Positions 42,031 through 50,955 of a DNA stretch of 64,000 nt are shown here, piece after piece. Numbering within the stretch: the stretch's first letter is position 1; the number at the start of each line of letters is the position of its first letter. The stretch lies in assembly GCA_000720995.1 (NCBI GenBank), contig JOEL01000029.1, positions 1 to 64,000 of the forward strand. The letters run 5' to 3'. Under the pieces are notes generated by a model. The model was not told the origin of the DNA and ran no database searches. It worked only from the letters and a program-made list of their open reading frames with translations. The translations under genes and the position numbers were made by a program. Origin of the DNA: Streptomyces celluloflavus. GTDB taxonomy: Bacteria > Actinomycetota > Actinomycetes > Streptomycetales > Streptomycetaceae.

Positions 42031-43479
42031 GTGAACCCGCGCACCGCCCTCACCGCCACGGTCCTCGCCGCCCTCACCGCCGTCCTCGTGCTCACCGTCC
42101 GGTACGACGGCTACTTCACCGATCCCGCCGGGCTGTTCTGCTGGTACGCGGTGTGCTGGGTGCTGTTCGCCTGCGCTCTGCTCGCGCTGCGCCGGGTCCC
42201 GGCCGCCCATGTCGTGCCCCTGCTCGTGGCGGGGGCCGTCGCCGTGACGGTGACCGGGCTGGTCGCGCCGCCCCGGACCAGCACGGACTCGTACCGGTAC
42301 GCCTGGGACGGCCGCGTGCAGTCGGCCGGCGTCTCCCCGTACGACCATGCTCCGCAGGACCCGGAACTGGTCCGGCTGCGCGACCCGTGGCTCTTTCCGA
42401 CGGGCGCGGCCTGCACCGGTCCGGACCGTGCCCGCGTTCCCCATGCCGGGCCGGCACCGCACTGCACGCGCCTCAACCGGCCTTCCGTGCACACCATCTA
42501 CCCGCCCGTCGCCGAGGCGTACTTCCTCACCGTCGACAAGCTCTCCCCGGAGGGAGCGCGGCACAAGCCGCTCCAGGTCGGCGCCGCCCTGATCTCTCTG
42601 GGTGCGACCGGTGCGGTGCTGCTGATCCTGCGCCGCCGGGGCACGGACCTGCGCCGGGCCGCGTACTGGGCGTGGTGCCCCGCCGTACCGATCGAGGCGG
42701 TGAACAACGCGCATGTGGACGTCCTCGGTGCGCTGCTGACCGTGGTCGGCCTCGGACTCGTCGCCGCCCTTCCGGACCGCCGGACGGCCGGCGGACTGGT
42801 CCTCGGCGCCGCCATCGCCACCAAACTCATGCCCGCCGTCGTCATGCCGGGTGCGCTGTCCGGAGTCCGCCGCGTCCGCGACGGGGCCGCCGTGCTGCTG
42901 CCCGCCGCCGCGTTCACCGCGTTCGCCTACCTGCCGTACGTCCTCCTCTCGCACGGCTCCGTCTTCGGCTACCTCGGTGGATACGTGGAGGAGGAAGGCT
43001 ATGAGGACCCCTCCGCCGGACCCCGGTACGCGCTGCTCCGGCTGGTCCTCCCCGACAGCTGGGCACCACCGGTGCTCCTCGTCGTCATGGCGGGCGTGTC
43101 TCTGTACGTGATGCGGCGCGGCAGCCCGCACCGCCCGTGGAGCGGCGCCCTCCTGGTCACCGGCTGGGCGTTCGCCCTCCTCACGCCCGGCTACTCCTGG
43201 TACGCCCTTCTCCTGGTGGCCCTCGTGGCACTGGACGGACGCTGGGAATGGCTGGGCTTCGCCCTCGCGGGCCCGGCCGTCTACGTCCTCGGCCGGGCGT
43301 TCGACAACCGGGGGGTGACGGCCGCGATCGCGTACGGTCTCGCGGCTCTCCTCGTCCTCGCGGCCGCCGCGGAGCGCCGGCGTCGCGGAACCGGTACGCG
43401 TCGGCCCGAGGACTTCTCGGTCGGGGCATCAGGGCCCGGGACGCCCCCCTCGGCCCCGGTTGCGGGCCGCCCGGCGTAG
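42031..43479 (+). CDS. GT87/DUF2029-like membrane glycosyltransferase
   Basis: This 482-residue polytopic protein has about ten hydrophobic segments. The first periplasmic loop has TSTDSYRYAWDGRVQSAGVS and PYDHAP, and later come RPSVHTIYPPVAEAYFL and AWCPAVPIEAVNNAHVDVLG, GAAIATKLMPAVVMPG. These are marks of polyprenyl-phosphate-mannose-dependent alpha-mannosyltransferase-like (GT87/GT-C) enzymes. It starts with GTG 42031. It is divergent from molybdoenzyme 1. It fits the neighbouring epimerase and GT2 genes as the membrane step of a cell-envelope glycan route. Confidence 0.85.
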   Translation: MNPRTALTATVLAALTAVLVLTVRYDGYFTDPAGLFCWYAVCWVLFACALLALRRVPAAHVVPLLVAGAVAVTVTGLVAPPRTSTDSYRYAWDGRVQSAGVSPYDHAPQDPELVRLRDPWLFPTGAACTGPDRARVPHAGPAPHCTRLNRPSVHTIYPPVAEAYFLTVDKLSPEGARHKPLQVGAALISLGATGAVLLILRRRGTDLRRAAYWAWCPAVPIEAVNNAHVDVLGALLTVVGLGLVAALPDRRTAGGLVLGAAIATKLMPAVVMPGALSGVRRVRDGAAVLLPAAAFTAFAYLPYVLLSHGSVFGYLGGYVEEEGYEDPSAGPRYALLRLVLPDSWAPPVLLVVMAGVSLYVMRRGSPHRPWSGALLVTGWAFALLTPGYSWYALLLVALVALDGRWEWLGFALAGPAVYVLGRAFDNRGVTAAIAYGLAALLVLAAAAERRRRGTGTRRPEDFSVGASGPGTPPSAPVAGRPA

Positions 43480-43693
43480 TGCCGTGTGGGAGAGGACACC
43501 GGCCGGCGCTCACCCGATCGCCGTGGTGCGGGCGTCTTCGGCACCGTGGGCCAGGGCGCCGTCGAGTTCGCCGCTGCGGCGTGCGGCGAGTTGGGGCCCG
43601 CCGTGCGGGAGCGCGGGTAACGGCCCTCTCCTCGCAGGGGCACCGGCATCGTCGGCGCCCTTTCCACGGAGGGCGGACCATCGGCGAGCGCCG
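43480..43693. other. Gap between convergent GT87-like and membrane-protein genes
   Basis: I see no supported gene and no strong terminator hairpin in this 214-base stretch. Minus-strand frames carry Arg/Pro-rich sequence only. Confidence 0.5.
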
Positions 43694-44215
43694 TCATTTC
43701 GTGGCGCCACGTGCCCGCCGCCGGCCTCGTGCCGCACGCCGTCGAGGCCCCGATTCATGCCATCTGCGGGCGAGCAGGATCGCTGCCGACGCGACGAAGA
43801 GGGCCGCCGTGATCAGCAGCCAGTGCCCCAGGAAGCGGTCGGCCGGGAGCCCCGTGGCCGCGGTGTAGTGGCCCACCTGGCGCAGGACCAGCGGCCACCA
43901 GACCAGCAGCAGAAGCCCCGAGACGAACAGCGGAACACGGACGTGGTTGACGCCCGGCCTCGGCGGCGCCTGCCCCACACCGCCTTCTCGCCGCCCGAAC
44001 AGGCGCTGTGCGGCCCTGTCGGTCACCGCGTACAAGGGGAGCAGCACGAGGTCGTGGAGGAGTGCCGCGCCGACGAACCACAGGGCCACGCCCAGGGTGT
44101 CTCCGTCGAGCAGTCGCACGCCGGCGTAGGCGGCGAGGGCGAAGGAGGCGAGTACCAGGAGCAGGTGGAGCGGGGAGGCTCCGTAGCGGCGGCGGAAGCC
44201 GGTCGTCTTGCTCAT
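43694..44215 (-). CDS. Small membrane protein partner of molybdoenzyme 2
   Basis: This 173-residue protein has five hydrophobic segments and a basic tail (RRRAARGRRRARGATK). WFVGAALLHDLVLLPLYAVT aligns with the protein at 40357-40773, and the general helix order is the same; this copy has an extra loop (RLFGRREGGVGQAPPRPGVN). ATG 44213-44215 overlaps the molybdoenzyme 2 stop by four bases. The repeated gene pair argues for a functional complex. Confidence 0.8.
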   Translation of the reverse strand: MSKTTGFRRRYGASPLHLLLVLASFALAAYAGVRLLDGDTLGVALWFVGAALLHDLVLLPLYAVTDRAAQRLFGRREGGVGQAPPRPGVNHVRVPLFVSGLLLLVWWPLVLRQVGHYTAATGLPADRFLGHWLLITAALFVASAAILLARRWHESGPRRRAARGRRRARGATK

Positions 44216-45579
44216 ACCGGCTCTCCGAAGGTGACGCGGGTGACCCATTTGGTGTTGTGGACGCCGGGAGCTCCGGGGACGATCACGCGGGCGGGGTAGC
44301 CGTGGTCGTACGAGAGGACCGCCCCGTTGACGCGCAGGGCCAGGAGTGAGCGATGGTCGCGTACCTGGTTGTCCCTCAGGACGGCGGAGCTGAACGCCCC
44401 TCCCCGCTGTACCGATTCCACCAGGGCGTGCGGGATGTCCGCGCCCAGTCCGACCAGTGCGGCCAAGTCGGTGAGCCGTACGCCGCTCCACAGCTGGTCG
44501 GGGGTCGACCAGCCTTCCACGCACGCGATGGGCAGGGCCGCCTCGCGCTGCCGCATGGCGAGCAGCTGATCCCTGGTGAGGACTACGCGGCGGCCCGCGC
44601 CCCGTACGGTCAGCCGCCAGGCGGGGCCGATGTCGCCGGGCCGGATCCCGACGGATGCCGCGGTCTTGTTGATCTGGAAGCCGTTGGGTCCTGAGCCGGG
44701 TTCCCGGCCGTGCGGGGCGAGCAGCGCGGTCCGGCGCCACCAGCCGCCCACGCTCTGTCCGGCCGTCACCGCGAAGAGCGCGAAGGCCCCCAGTCCGACC
44801 ATGCCCAGGGCGCCCCGGCGTGAGATGGTCGGGGGCGCCGGCCGCGGCGAGACCAGTCCGGCCGCCTCCTCCGTACCGGCCTCCGGCTGCGCGCTTCCGT
44901 ACCTCACCGCACGGAGGGCCCGCGGCAGCCGGAAAACCACGTGCACGACGAAGGCGCCGATGAACACCCATGCCCCGTAGAAGTGCAGGACGTAGAAGGA
45001 GCCGGGGAAGATGTAGTGCAATTGCACGTTGAGGATGCCGGTGGCGAACTCGAACCCGGCGCCGCCCACCAGCAGGAGCAGGGACAGGCGCTCGATGCCG
45101 TGGCCGGCCGACCGCACGGGCGGCCACGCGAACAGCTTGGGGATGACCGACCACAGCTTCGCCAACAGCACCGGCACGAGGACGACTCCCAGGACCACAT
45201 GCACGCCCTGGTTCACCCGGTAGAGCCAGTACGGCGAGGTCGGCCAGGAGAACAGATAGAAGCCGAGCCACCCCTTGTCGGGCGTCTGGTCGTTGACCGG
45301 CGCCAGGTTTGGGTTGTACGCCGCGTACGACAGCAGACCCGTCACGAACAACAGCGTGACCCCGGCCAGCAGCACGAACCCGAGCACGGCCGTCAGCCAC
45401 GGCCCCCGCAGCGGGCTGCGCCAGAACTCCGGACGCGCCGGTCCCCGCGGGGGCCCCGACGCCACGGCGGAATCCATGGCAGCCACCAAGCGCGTCAGAA
45501 AACCTGGCCGCTTCAAAGGCTCCGAGGGCGGCCGGGATGTGCGCCCGGACTGCTCCCGCTCGCCGTCGCCCGCCTCCAT
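44212..45579 (-). CDS. Membrane-anchored molybdopterin oxidoreductase 2 (sulfite-oxidase fold)
   Basis: A 455-residue paralogue of the protein at 40773-41924 with five helices. Four are N-terminal, with haem-type His residues (VNQGVHVVLGVVLVPVLLAK; LHFYGAWVFIGAFVVHVVFR). TISRRGALGMVGLGAFALFA, an internal twin-arginine motif directly before helix five, precedes the external molybdopterin domain with PIACVEGWSTPDQLWSGVRL (Mo-ligand Cys), VLRDNQVRDHRSLLALRVNG and DHGYPARVIVPGAPGVHNTK. ATG 45577-45579 is preferred because GGAGGTG lies 7 bases before it; the frame stays open upstream. Followed by its small membrane partner. Confidence 0.9.
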   Translation of the reverse strand: MEAGDGEREQSGRTSRPPSEPLKRPGFLTRLVAAMDSAVASGPPRGPARPEFWRSPLRGPWLTAVLGFVLLAGVTLLFVTGLLSYAAYNPNLAPVNDQTPDKGWLGFYLFSWPTSPYWLYRVNQGVHVVLGVVLVPVLLAKLWSVIPKLFAWPPVRSAGHGIERLSLLLLVGGAGFEFATGILNVQLHYIFPGSFYVLHFYGAWVFIGAFVVHVVFRLPRALRAVRYGSAQPEAGTEEAAGLVSPRPAPPTISRRGALGMVGLGAFALFAVTAGQSVGGWWRRTALLAPHGREPGSGPNGFQINKTAASVGIRPGDIGPAWRLTVRGAGRRVVLTRDQLLAMRQREAALPIACVEGWSTPDQLWSGVRLTDLAALVGLGADIPHALVESVQRGGAFSSAVLRDNQVRDHRSLLALRVNGAVLSYDHGYPARVIVPGAPGVHNTKWVTRVTFGEPV

Positions 45580-45769
45580 CGGGACACCTCCGCCCACTCG
45601 CCGACCGTCGGGGAAAACATCCCGCACCGGAGACCGGCCCGGGTCCGTGACACGCCCACCCGAGACCATCCGGCGGCCGGCACGCACGGCGCCGGACCAC
45701 CGGACCCGCCATCACCGTTGCTCGGCTCACCGCCCCGGCGAGGCCGCGGAGAGCGAAACGCCCACCTGC

Positions 45770-45980
45770 ACCGGGGATGCTTCGCCGCCGGGCTCTCCGG
45801 GGTGGTTCGGGTACCCAGTCGACAGCCTGGGCCCGCTGGGGATCCAGGGCCGTGTAGACCTCGTCCTTGATCTGTGCGGCCGGGACGGGCGCGATGAACT
45901 CCACTCCGGCCTGAAGTAGGGCGCTGATGTTGGAGTAGGACACCAGCTTGGATTCGGCGACCAGCAGAAGCGTGTTGGTG
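45770..45980 (-). pseudogene. Fragment of a second IS1634-type transposase
   Basis: The minus strand encodes TLLLVAESKLVSYSNISALL and QAGVEFIAPVPAAQIKDEVY, clearly homologous to RLLMVADSKLYCYTNIGALL and DAGVDFIAPVPASEISDEFW of the transposase at 33012-34564. After about 60-70 residues the similarity fades, and neither the N- nor C-terminal domains nor inverted repeats are seen. It is an old relic and sits between molybdoenzyme 2 and the fruR gene. Confidence 0.75.
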
Positions 45981-46160
45981 CCGGCCGTTGCGCCCCCCAT
46001 GGCCGGTACGACCGCCGCCATGCCCGCCACGCCCGCTCGGCCCGGCGCGCTTGCCCCCGTGCCGTACGCCTCGCGGCTCCCCCCGCACATACCCGTCGCA
46101 GCACCCCACTGTGGCCCCCACCCATGGCCTTCGATGTCCGTTTGAGTCCGCCCATCGCCC

Positions 46161-46240
46161 ATTTGTGTTTACTTTCCGGAAATCTGGGCGTAGCTTGGTC
46201 GTGAAACCACAGGTTCGGGCATGGAACGGACACAAACGCT
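46161..46240. promoter_or_regulatory. fru promoter region with possible FruR operator half-sites
   Basis: ATTTGTGTTTAC (about 46160-46171) and, inverted, GGACACAAACGC (about 46227-46238) flank the presumed promoter of the fruR-fruK-fruA operon. TTTGTG/CACAAA elements are typical of DeoR-type sugar repressors. The spacing (about 65 bases) would suit looping or two dimers. Candidate only. Confidence 0.4.
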
Positions 46241-46241
46241 G

Positions 46242-47015
46242 ATGTACGCACCGGAGCGCCAACAGGAGATCCTGCGGCTCGCCCGTGAAAGCGGGCGGGT
46301 GGACGTGCTGTCCCTCGCGGAGGAGTTCCAGGTCACCGCCGAGACCGTACGGCGCGATCTGAAGGCCCTGGACCGCGCCGGTCTGGTGCGCCGGGTGCAC
46401 GGCGGCGCCATCCCGGCCGGCCGCCTCGACTTCGAGCCGGACCTCGCCGAGCGGGACGCCGTCGCCGCCGACGAGAAGCAGCGCATCGCGCGCGCCGCGC
46501 TCGCCGAGCTGCCCGGCGGCGGCAGCGGCCCCGGCAGCGTGATCCTGGACGCCGGTACGACCGCCGCCCGGCTCGCCGCCGAGCTCCCGCTGGAGGCCGA
46601 GCTGACCGTCGTCACGCACGCTCTGCCGGTCGCCGCGCGGCTGGCCGACCACCCCGGGCTCACCCTGCACCTCGTCGGCGGCCGGATCCGGCACCGTACC
46701 CGCGCCGCCGTCGACGACTGGGCGCTGCGCGCCTACCGCGAGATCAACGCCGATGTGCTGTTCCTCGCCACCAACGGCTTCTCCCTCGAAGGCGGCCTGA
46801 CCACCCCCGACCTCGCGGAGGCCGCGGTCAAGCGGGCGCTGATCGCCGCCGCCCGCCGGGTCGTCCTCCTCGCCGACTCCGCCAAGTTCGGGCAGCAGCA
46901 CTTCGCCCGCTTCGGCGGACTGCCGGACGTGGACCTGCTCATCACCGACACCGGGCTGAGCCCCGACGACGCCCTCGCCATCGAGCGCGCGGGCACGGAA
47001 GTAGTGCGCGCATGA
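46242..47015 (+). CDS. fruR: DeoR-family regulator of fructose utilisation (FruR)
   Basis: This 257-residue DeoR protein has an N-terminal helix-turn-helix (APERQQEILRLARESGRVDV, LAEEFQVTAETVRRDLKALD, RVHGGAIP) and a sugar-phosphate-binding domain (VILDAGTTAARLAAELP, VVTHALPVAARLAD, LHLVGGRIRHRTRAAV, DVLFLATNGFSLEGGLTTPD). It probably responds to fructose 1-phosphate. I prefer Met at 46242 (MYAPERQQ) over 46221, since family members start there. Stop and next start overlap (ATGA). Confidence 0.9.
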   Translation: MYAPERQQEILRLARESGRVDVLSLAEEFQVTAETVRRDLKALDRAGLVRRVHGGAIPAGRLDFEPDLAERDAVAADEKQRIARAALAELPGGGSGPGSVILDAGTTAARLAAELPLEAELTVVTHALPVAARLADHPGLTLHLVGGRIRHRTRAAVDDWALRAYREINADVLFLATNGFSLEGGLTTPDLAEAAVKRALIAAARRVVLLADSAKFGQQHFARFGGLPDVDLLITDTGLSPDDALAIERAGTEVVRA

Positions 47016-47959
47016 TCCTCACCGTCACCCCCAACCCCAGCCTGGACCGTACGTACGAGATCCCGGCGCTGGACCGCGGGGCCGTACTCCGGGCCACCGC
47101 CGACCGGATCGACCCGGGCGGCAAGGGCGTCAACGTCTCGCGGGCCCTCGCCGCGGCCGGTCACCGCACCCTCGCGGTGCTGCCGCTGGGCGGCCCCGCG
47201 GGCGCCGCGCTGGCCGAGCTGCTGGGCGCCGCGGACATCGAGGTGGCGGGCGTGCCGGTGGCCGGCCAGACCCGCTCCAACATCGCGGTCGCCGAACCCG
47301 ACGGCACCCTCACGAAGATCAACGCGACCGGGCCCGAACTGACCCCCGCCGAGTCGGAGGCGCTGCTGACGGCGGTCGGCGAGCGCTCGGTCGGTGCCGA
47401 CTGGGTCGCCTGCTGCGGCAGCCTGCCGCGCGGACTGCCGCCCGAGTGGTACGCCGAGCTGGTCGCGCGGGCCCACCGGGCAGGCGCCCGGATCGCTCTG
47501 GACACCTCCGGCCCGTCGCTGACCGCGGCGCTGCGCGAACGCCCCGACGTCGTCAAGCCGAACGCCGAGGAGCTGGCGCAGGCCGTCGGCCGCCCGCTCG
47601 CCACCCTCGGCGACGCGGTCAAGGCCGCCGAGGAACTGCGCGCGGCGGGCGCCCGCGCCGTACTGGCCTCACTGGGCGCCGACGGGCAGCTGCTGGTCGA
47701 CGACGACGGCGCGCACTTCGGCGGCGCCCCCGTCGCCGTCGTCCGCAGCAACGTCGGTGCGGGCGACGCCTCGCTGGCCGGTTTCCTCGCGGCCGGCGGC
47801 ACGGGCGTACGGGCGCTGGCCGCCGCGGTCGCCCATGGCGCGGCCGCCGTCCAGCTGCCGGGCAGCCTGATGCCGACGCCGTCGGACCTGGTCCCGGCGG
47901 CGGTCACCACGACGGACAACGTCCCCCTCGGCCGTCCGCTGACGGAGCCGGTCCCATGA
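47012..47959 (+). CDS. fruK: 1-Phosphofructokinase
   Basis: This 315-residue PfkB-family kinase has N-terminal MILTVTPNPSLDRTYEIPAL, the GGKGVNVSRALAAAG signature, a WVACCGSLPRGLPPEWY region, and the C-terminal anion-hole/catalytic motif NVGAGDASLAGFLA (catalytic Asp in GAGD). It converts fructose 1-phosphate, delivered by the PTS permease downstream, to fructose 1,6-bisphosphate. It overlaps fruR by four bases and forms the middle of the operon. Confidence 0.94.
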   Translation: MILTVTPNPSLDRTYEIPALDRGAVLRATADRIDPGGKGVNVSRALAAAGHRTLAVLPLGGPAGAALAELLGAADIEVAGVPVAGQTRSNIAVAEPDGTLTKINATGPELTPAESEALLTAVGERSVGADWVACCGSLPRGLPPEWYAELVARAHRAGARIALDTSGPSLTAALRERPDVVKPNAEELAQAVGRPLATLGDAVKAAEELRAAGARAVLASLGADGQLLVDDDGAHFGGAPVAVVRSNVGAGDASLAGFLAAGGTGVRALAAAVAHGAAAVQLPGSLMPTPSDLVPAAVTTTDNVPLGRPLTEPVP

Positions 47960-48220
47960 TGCGGCCGGGCGGCGACGGTACGGGGATCGTCCCCTTCACT
48001 TCTGCCGTACGGCAGTTGGTCACCCACGTCATCCCCGCCACCCCGGCCCGACCGACGGCCACCCCGTCCGCGGCCGGGCACACCGTCCCGCACCCCTGGA
48101 CCGACCCGCACCACCGGATCCACCGGGTCCACCCGACCCACCGGATCCACCCGAACCCCTGCCACCCCCTGTCCCATCCTCACCGCCCCCACGGCGGTAC
48201 CGCGCGCAAGGGAGCCCGCG
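47960..48220. other. 261-base gap within the fru operon
   Basis: No gene. It contains a small repeat cluster of CACCGGATCCACC / CACCGGGTCCACCC type words (about 48112-48155) and ends with ribosome site AAGGGAG for fruA. The long spacer suggests extra regulation or processing between fruK and fruA. Confidence 0.5.
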
Positions 48221-50293
48221 ATGAGTGAGCTGATCACCGCGGAACTGGTCGACCTCGGCCTGTCCGCAGAAACCAAGGAAGCCGCCGCCCGGTCGTTGGC
48301 CGAGCGGATGGTGGCGGCCGGTCGCGTCACCGACCTGGAGGGCTTCCTCGCGGATGTGGCCGCGCGCGAGGCCCAGATGCCGACCGGCCTGGACGGGGGC
48401 ATCGGCATCCCGCACTGCCGCAGCGCGCATGTCACGGAGCCGACGCTGGCCTTCGGGCGCAGCGCGTCCGGTATCGACTTCGGCGCGCCGGACGGCCCGG
48501 CCGACCTGATCTTCCTGATCGCGGCCCCCACGGGCGGCGACGCCGACCATCTGACGATCCTCGCGTCGCTCGCCCGCCACCTGATGGACGAGACGTTCAC
48601 CGGCGCACTGCGCTCGGCGACCGAACCGGCGCGGGCCGCGGCCCTGATCCGCGGCGACGAGCCGGCGGCGGAGGCGGCAGCGGACGAGGGCGCGAAGCCG
48701 GAAGCGGACGGGACGCCGGAGGCCGAGGCCGAGGCGAAGCCCGAGACCCCGGCTCCTACTCCGTCCCCGGAGTCGTCCGCCCCGTCCACCGAGCCGACGA
48801 CCGCCGAACGCCCCTTCCGTATCGTCGCCGTCACCTCCTGCCCCACCGGCATCGCGCACACCTACATGGCCGCCGAGTCGCTGGAGAAGGCGGGCAAGGC
48901 CGCGGGCATCGAGCTGCACGTCGAGACGCAGGGCTCGGCCGGGTTCAAGCGGCTGGACCCGCAGCTCGTCGCGGACGCGGACGGCGTGATCTTCGCGCAT
49001 GACGTCGAGGTGCGGGACAAGGACCGGTTCGCCGGCAAGCCGACCGTCGACGTCGGGGTGAAGGCGGGTATCAACCGCGCCGCCGAACTGATCACCGAGG
49101 TACGGGCGAAGGCCGCACGCGGTGACGCGAGCGCCCCGGCGCGCACCGCTGCGCCGATGGACAAGGGCAGCGACGAGGCCGACGGATTCGGCACCCGGCT
49201 GCGCAAGTGGCTGATGACCGGCGTCAGTTACATGGTGCCGTTCGTCGCGGCCGGCGGTCTGCTCATCGCCCTGGCCTTCGCGATCGGCGGCTACACGATC
49301 GACAAGGCGCCGTCCGTCGCCGAACACTTCGTCTGGACCGACTCGACGAGCTGGGCGGCCCTGCTCTTCCAGGTCGGCGGTGTCGCCTTCGGCTTCCTCG
49401 TCCCGATCCTGGCCGGCTTCATCGCGTACGGCATGGCCGACCGGCCCGGTCTGGTCCCGGGCTTCGTCGGCGGCGCCATCGCGCTCACCATCAACGCGGG
49501 CTTCCTCGGCGGCCTGATCGCCGGTCTGCTGGCGGGCGCGGTGGTGATGGCGATCCAACGGGTCACCATCCCGCCGGTGCTGCGCGGCATCATGCCGGTG
49601 GTGGTGATCCCGCTGATCTCCTCGGCGATCGTCGGCTTCCTGATGTTCCTGGTGATCGGCAAGCCGGTCGCCGCGCTCCAGAAGGCCCTGACCGACTGGC
49701 TCTCCGGCCTCTCCGGCGCCAACGCGATCATCCTCGGCGTGATCCTCGGCCTGATGATGTGCTTCGACCTCGGCGGCCCGCTCAACAAGGTCGCGTACGC
49801 CTTCGCGGTCGGCGGCCTCGCCAACCCCAACGAGGGCAGCCTGAAGGTGATGGCCGCGGTGATGGCGGCCGGTATGGTCCCGCCGCTGGCGATGGCGCTG
49901 GCCACGACCGTGCGCGGCAAGCTGTTCACCAAGACCGAGCGGGAGAACGGCAAGGCGGCCTGGGTCCTCGGCGCCTCCTTCATCACCGAGGGCGCGATCC
50001 CCTTCGCGGCCGCCGATCCGCTGCGGGTCATCCCGTCCGCGATGGCGGGCGGCGCGGTCACCGGCGCCCTCTCGATGGCCTTCGGCTGCACCCTGCGGGC
50101 CCCGCACGGCGGCATCTTCGTGGTCCCGCTGATCGGCCAGCCGCTGCTCTACCTGGTGGCCATCGCCGCCGGTACGTGCGTCACGACGGCCCTGGTGATC
50201 CTCCTCAAGGGCCTCCGCAAGTCTCCCGGCGCCCCGTCCACGGGCCCGGCCGAGACCCCGCCCGGCGAAACGAAGGTGACCGTCGCCGCCTGA
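48221..50293 (+). CDS. fruA: Fructose-specific PTS permease, EIIABC
   Basis: This 690-residue protein fuses three PTS domains in the order A-B-C. EIIA (about residues 1-145) has phospho-His65 in GIGIPHCRS. An Ala/Glu/Pro-rich linker follows (about 148-195). EIIB has Cys207 in AVTSCPTGIAHTYMAAE. EIIC (about 320-670) has about ten helices with GVSYMVPFVAAGGLLIALAF, FDLGGPLNKVAYAFAVGGL and GASFITEGAIPFAAADPLRV. It transports fructose as fructose 1-phosphate using HPr phosphate. ATG 48221 follows AAGGGAG. Confidence 0.95.
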   Translation: MSELITAELVDLGLSAETKEAAARSLAERMVAAGRVTDLEGFLADVAAREAQMPTGLDGGIGIPHCRSAHVTEPTLAFGRSASGIDFGAPDGPADLIFLIAAPTGGDADHLTILASLARHLMDETFTGALRSATEPARAAALIRGDEPAAEAAADEGAKPEADGTPEAEAEAKPETPAPTPSPESSAPSTEPTTAERPFRIVAVTSCPTGIAHTYMAAESLEKAGKAAGIELHVETQGSAGFKRLDPQLVADADGVIFAHDVEVRDKDRFAGKPTVDVGVKAGINRAAELITEVRAKAARGDASAPARTAAPMDKGSDEADGFGTRLRKWLMTGVSYMVPFVAAGGLLIALAFAIGGYTIDKAPSVAEHFVWTDSTSWAALLFQVGGVAFGFLVPILAGFIAYGMADRPGLVPGFVGGAIALTINAGFLGGLIAGLLAGAVVMAIQRVTIPPVLRGIMPVVVIPLISSAIVGFLMFLVIGKPVAALQKALTDWLSGLSGANAIILGVILGLMMCFDLGGPLNKVAYAFAVGGLANPNEGSLKVMAAVMAAGMVPPLAMALATTVRGKLFTKTERENGKAAWVLGASFITEGAIPFAAADPLRVIPSAMAGGAVTGALSMAFGCTLRAPHGGIFVVPLIGQPLLYLVAIAAGTCVTTALVILLKGLRKSPGAPSTGPAETPPGETKVTVAA

Positions 50294-50329
50294 CGGCCGC
50301 CGGGACACCGGGCCGGCGACGGCAGACGG

Positions 50330-50366
50330 GGCGGGGCCGCCATCCGATACGGGTGGCGGCCCCGCC
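50330..50366. terminator. 13-bp stem-loop after fruA
   Basis: A perfect inverted repeat of 13 bases (50330-50342 with 50354-50366, 11-base loop) starts 37 bases after the fruA stop, between fruA and the convergent cutA. No T-run, but very stable; probably a bidirectional terminator. Confidence 0.7.
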
Positions 50367-50482
50367 GCCGTGCGGACGCCGGAAGCGGCAGAAGCCCGGG
50401 TCCTCCCCAGGCCGCGCCCTCGCCGTCAGCCCGTGCCCGCGCCATCAGCCCGCGCCCTCGCCGCCAGTCCGCGCTCCCGCCG

Positions 50483-50809
50483 TCAGCCCATGGTCTCGGT
50501 ACGCAGCCACGACAGATACGCGTCGCTGCCGGCCGTGATCGGCGTGGCGATGATCTCGGGGGTGTCGTAGGGGTGGACCGCCTCGATATGGCGGGCGAGT
50601 TCGGGGTACCGGGCGGCGGTGGTCTTGTAGAGGACGCGCCACTCGGCGTCGTTCTCGATCTTCCCCTGCCATCGGTACACGCTCCGGACCGGCCCATCGA
50701 TCTGCGCGCAGGCCGCGAGCCGCTGCGCGACGGCGGTCGTGGCGAGGTGCTGAGCCGCTTCTTCGCTGCCGGCGGTGGTGAGTACGGTGAGGAATTCGGC
50801 GTCGGCCAC
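50483..50809 (-). CDS. cutA: Divalent-cation tolerance protein CutA
   Basis: This 108-residue protein is of the CutA1 family: LTVLTTAGSEEAAQHLATTA, VAQRLAACAQIDGPVRSVYR, WQGKIENDAEWRVLYKTTAA and HPYDTPEIIATPITAGSDAY, ending SWLRTETMG. It forms a trimer with a ferredoxin-like fold; the bacterial function in copper tolerance is debated. GTG 50807-50809 follows GAGGGG. It is transcribed with the upstream hypothetical gene direction but separated by about 145 bases. Confidence 0.92.
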   Translation of the reverse strand: MADAEFLTVLTTAGSEEAAQHLATTAVAQRLAACAQIDGPVRSVYRWQGKIENDAEWRVLYKTTAARYPELARHIEAVHPYDTPEIIATPITAGSDAYLSWLRTETMG

Positions 50810-50955
50810 GGTGCCCCTCTGGTCGGCTCGGTCGTGCGGCCGACCGTACCGCAGGGCGAAGGGCGCGCCCCCTGGCGTCCGGCAGGGCGAAGGGCGTGCC
50901 CCTGGCGTCCCGAGCGTGGCAGGGACGGGACAGGGGGAGGCCGTCGCGGCTCCCG

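Noticed and set aside
43694..46162. A single 822-residue minus-strand protein joining the transposase fragment to the small membrane protein.
   Set aside because: It is a chance continuous frame: the middle part is the shadow of molybdoenzyme 2 in another frame, while the two ends match unrelated families.
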